Positions 52,666 to 59,963 of a stretch of 59,963 nt of DNA are shown here, in pieces. The notes beneath the pieces are model-generated. The model was given only the letters and a program-made list of their open reading frames with translations, made no database searches and was not told the origin of the DNA. Origin of the DNA: Companilactobacillus mindensis DSM 14500 (GTDB lineage: Bacteria > Bacillota > Bacilli > Lactobacillales > Lactobacillaceae). The DNA is taken from assembly GCF_001434275.1 (NCBI RefSeq), contig NZ_AZEZ01000039.1:6556-66518 (forward strand), given 5' to 3'. The position numbers and the translations under genes are program-made. Positions within the stretch are counted from its first letter, which is position 1; every line of letters begins with the position of its first letter.

Positions 52666-53295
52666 ATGTCTAAATTTACAGTATTAAATCACCCATTGAT
52701 CCAACATAAACTTACAATTATCCGTAACAAGCACACTGGTACTAAGGTGTTCCGTGAAGTTGCCAACGAAATTGGTGAACTTATGGTTTACGAAATTACT
52801 CGTGACCTTCCTTTGAAAGATGTTGAAGTTGAAACACCAATGGGTAAGTCAACACAAAAAGTACTTGCTGGTAAAAAACTAGCTGTTATTCCTATTTTGC
52901 GTGCTGGTCTAGGTATGGTCGATGGCGTTCTTGAATTGATCCCCGCTGCTAAAGTTGGTCACATTGGTATGTACCGTGATGAAAAAACTTTGAAGCCACA
53001 CGAATATTTTGTAAAACTCCCTAGTGATATCGACCAACGTGAACTATTCATCGTTGATCCAATGCTTGCTACTGGTGGTTCAGCTAATATGGCCATTGAA
53101 GCTCTTAAAAAACGTGGTGCTAAGCACATGCGCCTAGTTGTATTAGTAGCAGCTCCTGAAGGTGTCAAAGCTGTTCAAGATGCTCATCCTGATGTTGATA
53201 TTTATGCCGCATCACTTGATGAAAAGATTACCGAAAGTGGTTATATTTTCCCTGGTCTAGGCGATGCTGGAGACAGATTGTTTGGGACAAAATAG
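52666..53295 (+). CDS. upp: Uracil phosphoribosyltransferase
   Basis: Converts uracil and PRPP to UMP in salvage. It has 209 residues. The PRPP site is [14 protein letters not shown], and the C-terminal uracil loop [18 protein letters not shown] is typical. AAGGAG precedes the ATG. It lies upstream of the ATP synthase operon as in related bacteria; an 87-nt gap without a clear terminator separates them. Confidence 0.96.
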   Translation: MSKFTVLNHPLIQHKLTIIRNKHTGTKVFREVANEIGELMVYEITRDLPLKDVEVETPMGKSTQKVLAGKKLAVIPILRAGLGMVDGVLELIPAAKVGHIGMYRDEKTLKPHEYFVKLPSDIDQRELFIVDPMLATGGSANMAIEALKKRGAKHMRLVVLVAAPEGVKAVQDAHPDVDIYAASLDEKITESGYIFPGLGDAGDRLFGTK

Positions 53296-53382
53296 AAATT
53301 TCATTGTTTGAATATCTAAAATTTAGTGTTATTATTTCATGGTATCAATTGTTTTCAATAAGCGAAGAAAGGAGGGTTATTA

Positions 53383-54093
53383 TTGGATGATAAGTATAAG
53401 TTTATTGATTTCTTAGGCTTAAGATTCAATGTTGCAAATGACTTGTCAGTTCTTGTCTCTGCGGTCCTTGTTTTCATTTTGGTGTTTGCATTATCTCGCA
53501 AGGTCACTATGAGACCAGGAAAAGCACAGAATGTACTTGAATGGATGATTGATTTTACTAATGGTATAGTCAAATCAGCAATGCCAGATGGGTCTGGTAA
53601 ACAATTCAACCTTTATGCGTTTGTATTATTCCTATTCATCTTTGTATCTAACCAATTGGGATTATTCTTCCAAGTAAAGGTTGGCGGTTTCACATATGTT
53701 AAGTCACCAACGTCTAACCCATTGATCACAATGGGACTTGCAACGGTATCATTGTTGCTTTCACACTATTATGCTGTGAAGAAATTTGGATTCGGCGGCT
53801 ATTTATCCAATTATGCGAGACCGGTAAAGTTTTTACTACCAATTAACCTTCTGGAAGAATTTACCAACTTCCTAACATTGTCATTGCGTCTTTACGGTAA
53901 TATATTTGCCGGTGAAGTACTTCTTGCACTTATTGGAACTGTTGCAAAGAGCCTTGGAGCGGTCACATTTGTTGCTGCTATGCCACTTGCAATGGTATGG
54001 CAAGGTTTCTCTGTATTTATTGGAGCCATCCAAGCGTACGTATTTACCACATTGTCTATGGTTTATATTTCACGTAAAATGGAACAAGAATAA
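53383..54093 (+). CDS. atpB: ATP synthase F0 subunit a
   Basis: The membrane stator subunit that forms the proton half-channels. It has 236 residues and five to six helices. The essential Arg is R169 in LSLRLYGNIFAGE. The start is TTG with AGGAGGG upstream. It is the first gene of an atpBEFHAGDC operon that lacks a separate atpI in view. Confidence 0.95.
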   Translation: MDDKYKFIDFLGLRFNVANDLSVLVSAVLVFILVFALSRKVTMRPGKAQNVLEWMIDFTNGIVKSAMPDGSGKQFNLYAFVLFLFIFVSNQLGLFFQVKVGGFTYVKSPTSNPLITMGLATVSLLLSHYYAVKKFGFGGYLSNYARPVKFLLPINLLEEFTNFLTLSLRLYGNIFAGEVLLALIGTVAKSLGAVTFVAAMPLAMVWQGFSVFIGAIQAYVFTTLSMVYISRKMEQE

Positions 54094-54330
<237 letters not shown>

Positions 54331-54349
54331 TACATACAACCAGGAACTT

Positions 54350-54374
54350 GGCGATATAAAATAATCGCCTTTTT
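54350..54374 (+). terminator. Weak terminator-like hairpin between atpE and atpF
   Basis: GGCGAT (54350-54355) pairs with ATCGCC (54364-54369) around an 8-nt loop and is followed by five T's. It lies in the longest gap of the operon (83 nt), directly after the gene whose product is needed in the highest copy number. Confidence 0.55.
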
Positions 54375-54413
54375 ATGTTGATGTGTTTATTAGAAAGGAA
54401 GGAGTGAAGAATA

Positions 54414-54932
54414 TTGGCAGGTTTATTAGTTCTCGGAGCTAATCAAGTAGCTTTGGGTGACATGCTTTTCATTCTTGTTTCTTTCATCGTTTTAGCACTG
54501 TTAGTTAAGCATTTTGCTTGGGGTCCTGTAACGAAGATGATGGATGCCAGATCTGAAAAGATTACTGGTGATCTTGATTATGCGGATCAGGAACGCTCAC
54601 GTGCTGAAAAGTTGGCAAAAGAACGTGAAGATGCTCTGAAGAGTTCACGTGCTGAAGCAGTGGAAATTGTTAGTAAAGCTAAGGAAAGCGGTGAGACTCA
54701 AAAGAAGTCCATCGTATCCGATGCTCATAGCGAAGCTGAAGAAGTAAGACAAAGAGCAAAATCTGATGCAGCTAAAGCTAAAGAAGATGCAATGTCAGAT
54801 GCACAAAACGACATTGCTAGCTTGTCTTTGGAAATTGCTTCAAAAGTCATTTCTAAAGAGCTTAATGCAGATGATCAAAAGTCACTTATCGACTCTTATA
54901 TTAAGGAGTTGACGGTACATGAAGCTAAGTAA
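54414..54932 (+). CDS. atpF: ATP synthase F0 subunit b
   Basis: The peripheral stalk subunit: one N-terminal membrane helix (about residues 14-32), the conserved WGPVTKMMDARSEKI, then a long charged coiled coil, 172 residues in all. The start is TTG with AAGGAAGGAG upstream. It overlaps atpH by 14 nt. Confidence 0.95.
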   Translation: MAGLLVLGANQVALGDMLFILVSFIVLALLVKHFAWGPVTKMMDARSEKITGDLDYADQERSRAEKLAKEREDALKSSRAEAVEIVSKAKESGETQKKSIVSDAHSEAEEVRQRAKSDAAKAKEDAMSDAQNDIASLSLEIASKVISKELNADDQKSLIDSYIKELTVHEAK

Positions 54933-55464
54933 AAAACAAGTGGGAAAGCGTTACAGTAAGGCACTTTACGAAGTAGCCGAAGAACAAAAATCCATAGAAG
55001 AAATGCTTGAAGACTTAAAGTCTTTGAAAAAAGTCTATGAAGACAATCCTAGTTTGAGCTTTGCTCTTGCAGGACGTTCTATTTCTCGCACTGAAAAACT
55101 TAAGATTTTGGAAACATTGAAGAGCCAATTTGGCGAATTGATGCAAGATTTTTTGGGCCTAGTTTTTGACAATAATCGTATGGACTGTATCATTGACATT
55201 GCAGATGCTTTCATTGAAAAATATGATGAAGCTAATGGCATTGTTGAAGCTGTAGTTACAACGACGATTGACATTGATGATGCTCAAGCAGAAAGTCTAA
55301 AATCCGTAATCAAGCAAAGATTTTCAGTAAATAAAGTAAATTTAACGAAAATAGTCGATCCATCTATCATCGGTGGGGTTATAATCCGTGTAGGAGACCA
55401 AGTCGTTGATGGTAGTGTCGTTAAGAGATTTAACGATATTAAGAAGACTCTATTGGTTAATTAA
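54919..55464 (+). CDS. atpH: ATP synthase F1 subunit delta
   Basis: A 181-residue connector between the F1 head and the b stalk. The start KRYSKALYEVAEEQ and the C-terminal DPSIIGGVIIRVGDQVVDGSV are the family marks. The ATG overlaps atpF with AAGGAG inside that gene. Confidence 0.95.
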   Translation: MKLSKKQVGKRYSKALYEVAEEQKSIEEMLEDLKSLKKVYEDNPSLSFALAGRSISRTEKLKILETLKSQFGELMQDFLGLVFDNNRMDCIIDIADAFIEKYDEANGIVEAVVTTTIDIDDAQAESLKSVIKQRFSVNKVNLTKIVDPSIIGGVIIRVGDQVVDGSVVKRFNDIKKTLLVN

Positions 55465-55468
55465 ATAA

Positions 55469-57016
<1,548 letters not shown>

Positions 57017-57036
57017 TAATACAGGAGGTTTAAATA

Positions 57037-57954
57037 ATGGCTGAATCCCTTATGGATATTAAGAGAAGAATTTCTTCTACTAAGAAAACCGGTCAAATCA
57101 CGAAGGCCATGCAAATGGTCTCTGGTGCTAAACTCTCTCGTATTGAAAAGAAATCTATTGCTTATCAATTGTACGAAAAAAAGGTTGAAGCTATTGTCAG
57201 ACATTTAACAGCGGCTGATGTGTTCAAAGAATTATCAATTGCTGATGATTCCACTGATCCGTTGAGTTTGAATAGTCTTCTAAAAGTTCGTGAAGTCAAA
57301 AAGACCGCTTACGTTGTCATTACAAGTGACCGTGGCCTTGTTGGTGGATACAATAGTAATATTTTGAAAGCCATGATGGATCTTTTCCAAAAGAAATATA
57401 ATGGCGACAAGAGCAAATTTACTATTATTTCTTTAGGTAATACTGGTACTGAATTTTTTAAGGCTCGTGGATATGACATAGCCTATGAATATACTGGTCT
57501 ACCTGATATTCCAACTGTTAAAGATATCACACCGATCATGAAAGCTGTCTTACAAATGTATCAAGCAGAAATGTTCGATGAAATTGATATTTGTCACAAC
57601 CATCACGTTAACTCATTGGTTTCTAACTTTACTAATCAAAAGTTATTGCCTTTGACTGAACCTGATGACGTGACGACTGAGGAACAAGAAATTGCTACTG
57701 AGTACATCACAGAACCAAATCCTAAAGCCGTATTATCTGCAATTGTGCCTCAATATATTGAGTGTTTAGTTTTAGGAGCAATGATGGATGCAAAAACAGC
57801 AGAGCATGCTGCTTCTGTTACAGCTATGAAGAGTGCTTCTGATAATGCTGACGATCTTATTTCAAGTTTGTCATTACATTACAACCGTGCTCGTCAAGCT
57901 CAAATTACTACAGAGATCACTGAAATTATCGGTGGTGCTGCTGCACTTGAATAG
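57037..57954 (+). CDS. atpG: ATP synthase F1 subunit gamma
   Basis: The central rotor shaft, 305 residues. The N-terminal helix MDIKRRISSTKKTGQITKAM, the SDRGLVGGYNSN loop and the C-terminal helix RARQAQITTEITEIIGGAAAL are family marks. An insertion with EPDDVTTEEQEIATEYITEP near 205-225 is typical of lactobacilli. AGGAGG precedes the ATG. Confidence 0.96.
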   Translation: MAESLMDIKRRISSTKKTGQITKAMQMVSGAKLSRIEKKSIAYQLYEKKVEAIVRHLTAADVFKELSIADDSTDPLSLNSLLKVREVKKTAYVVITSDRGLVGGYNSNILKAMMDLFQKKYNGDKSKFTIISLGNTGTEFFKARGYDIAYEYTGLPDIPTVKDITPIMKAVLQMYQAEMFDEIDICHNHHVNSLVSNFTNQKLLPLTEPDDVTTEEQEIATEYITEPNPKAVLSAIVPQYIECLVLGAMMDAKTAEHAASVTAMKSASDNADDLISSLSLHYNRARQAQITTEITEIIGGAAALE

Positions 57955-57959
57955 TTTAG

Positions 57960-59426
<1,467 letters not shown>

Positions 59427-59443
59427 CGATAGGAGGAGATAAT

Positions 59444-59872
59444 ATGGCTGAAAACATTGTGACGGTCAATATTGTTACTCCCGATGGTGTTGTTTATGAT
59501 CATCATGCAAAACTCGTTGTATTGAGCACTATCGATGGTGAAATTGGTGTCATGGCTCACCATGCTCCAATTATTGCTCCGTTAGTTATTGATGAAGTTC
59601 GTGTCCGTCGTGTGGATAAACCTCATCATGAAGACTCAATTGCTGTAAATGGCGGGTTCTTGGAGTTTAGCAATGATCTAGTTTCAATCGTCGCCAACAG
59701 TGCCGAAAGAGCTAGAGACATTGATTTAAGACGTGCGGAATATGCTAAGCAAAGAGCTGAAAAGACTATCAAGGTTGCTGAACAAAAACACAACATTGAT
59801 GAGTTGGCTCGTGCTCAAGTATCCTTACGTAAGGCTATTAATAGAATTAACGTAAGTTCACACATTAATTAG
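59444..59872 (+). CDS. atpC: ATP synthase F1 subunit epsilon
   Basis: The 142-residue inhibitory rotor subunit: an N-terminal beta sandwich (IVTPDGVVYDHHAKLVVLSTIDGEIGVMAHHAPII) and a C-terminal helical hairpin (RRAEYAKQRAEKTI to RKAINRIN). AGGAGG precedes the ATG. It is the last gene of the operon, with a terminator 9 nt downstream. Confidence 0.96.
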   Translation: MAENIVTVNIVTPDGVVYDHHAKLVVLSTIDGEIGVMAHHAPIIAPLVIDEVRVRRVDKPHHEDSIAVNGGFLEFSNDLVSIVANSAERARDIDLRRAEYAKQRAEKTIKVAEQKHNIDELARAQVSLRKAINRINVSSHIN

Positions 59873-59880
59873 TAAATCAA

Positions 59881-59909
59881 AAAGACCAAGGTGACTTGGT
59901 CTTTTTGAT
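59881..59909 (+). terminator. Terminator of the ATP synthase operon
   Basis: AAAGACCAAG pairs perfectly with CTTGGTCTTT around GTGA, then TTG. The last ~50 bases of the window show nothing further. Confidence 0.88.
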
Positions 59910-59963
59910 ATGAAATAAATTCTTTTTTAGTTGCACTAAATAAGCTACTCGAAAATACAGAAA

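Overview
The window comes from a low-GC Gram-positive lactic acid bacterium of the family Lactobacillaceae. Signs are the T-box leader before asnS, frequent TTG/GTG starts, the tdk-prfA-prmC-sua5-upp-atpBEFHAGDC order, a SemiSWEET gene, C69 dipeptidase, oleate hydratase and lactate oxidase. A Companilactobacillus-like organism is my best guess, from gene content and style only; I had no search to confirm it.

Layout. 1-10.3 kb is accessory metabolism and transport: zinc alcohol dehydrogenase, sugar acetyltransferase, AzlCD branched-chain amino acid exporter, a quinone-reductase-like MDR protein, a CPA2 antiporter, lactate oxidase, then half of a heterodimeric ABC exporter. The partner of that exporter has been cut to 47 codons by a deletion that also removed the 3' end of a convergent alpha/beta hydrolase. 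10.3-12.1 kb is asnS under a T-box. 12.1-24.3 kb holds a HAD phosphatase, a GIY-YIG protein, SemiSWEET, a P-loop kinase, two paralogous dihydrouridine synthases, an MFS exporter behind a possible 21-codon leader peptide, a membrane-anchored GH46 chitosanase, and a TetR/reductase pair. 24.4-41.5 kb has tRNA-Gln(CTG), a C69 dipeptidase with an APC transporter, glyA with a secreted-type nuclease, lemA-htpX, oleate hydratase, a NUDIX hydrolase with an XRE-TPR regulator, a nitroreductase, rarA and tRNA-Glu(CTC). 41.6-47.4 kb has a CPBP protease pair, an intact asymmetric ABC heterodimer and a serine hydrolase. 47.6-59.9 kb is housekeeping: murT, then tdk-prfA-prmC-sua5-upp and the complete F1Fo ATP synthase operon.

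The most unusual signal is a dispersed intergenic repeat family (near 28.5, 38.4, 40.7, 46.2 and 47.4 kb). Its hairpin stems differ in sequence but keep pairing. Two copies carry a roughly 170-nt conserved extension placed directly after minus-strand stop codons. Other candidates are a hairpin that covers the NUDIX Shine-Dalgarno, a three-way-junction element at the left edge, a four-hairpin intergenic RNA candidate at 33.6-33.8 kb, and a terminator-like hairpin between atpE and atpF. No CRISPR array, insertion sequence or prophage was seen.
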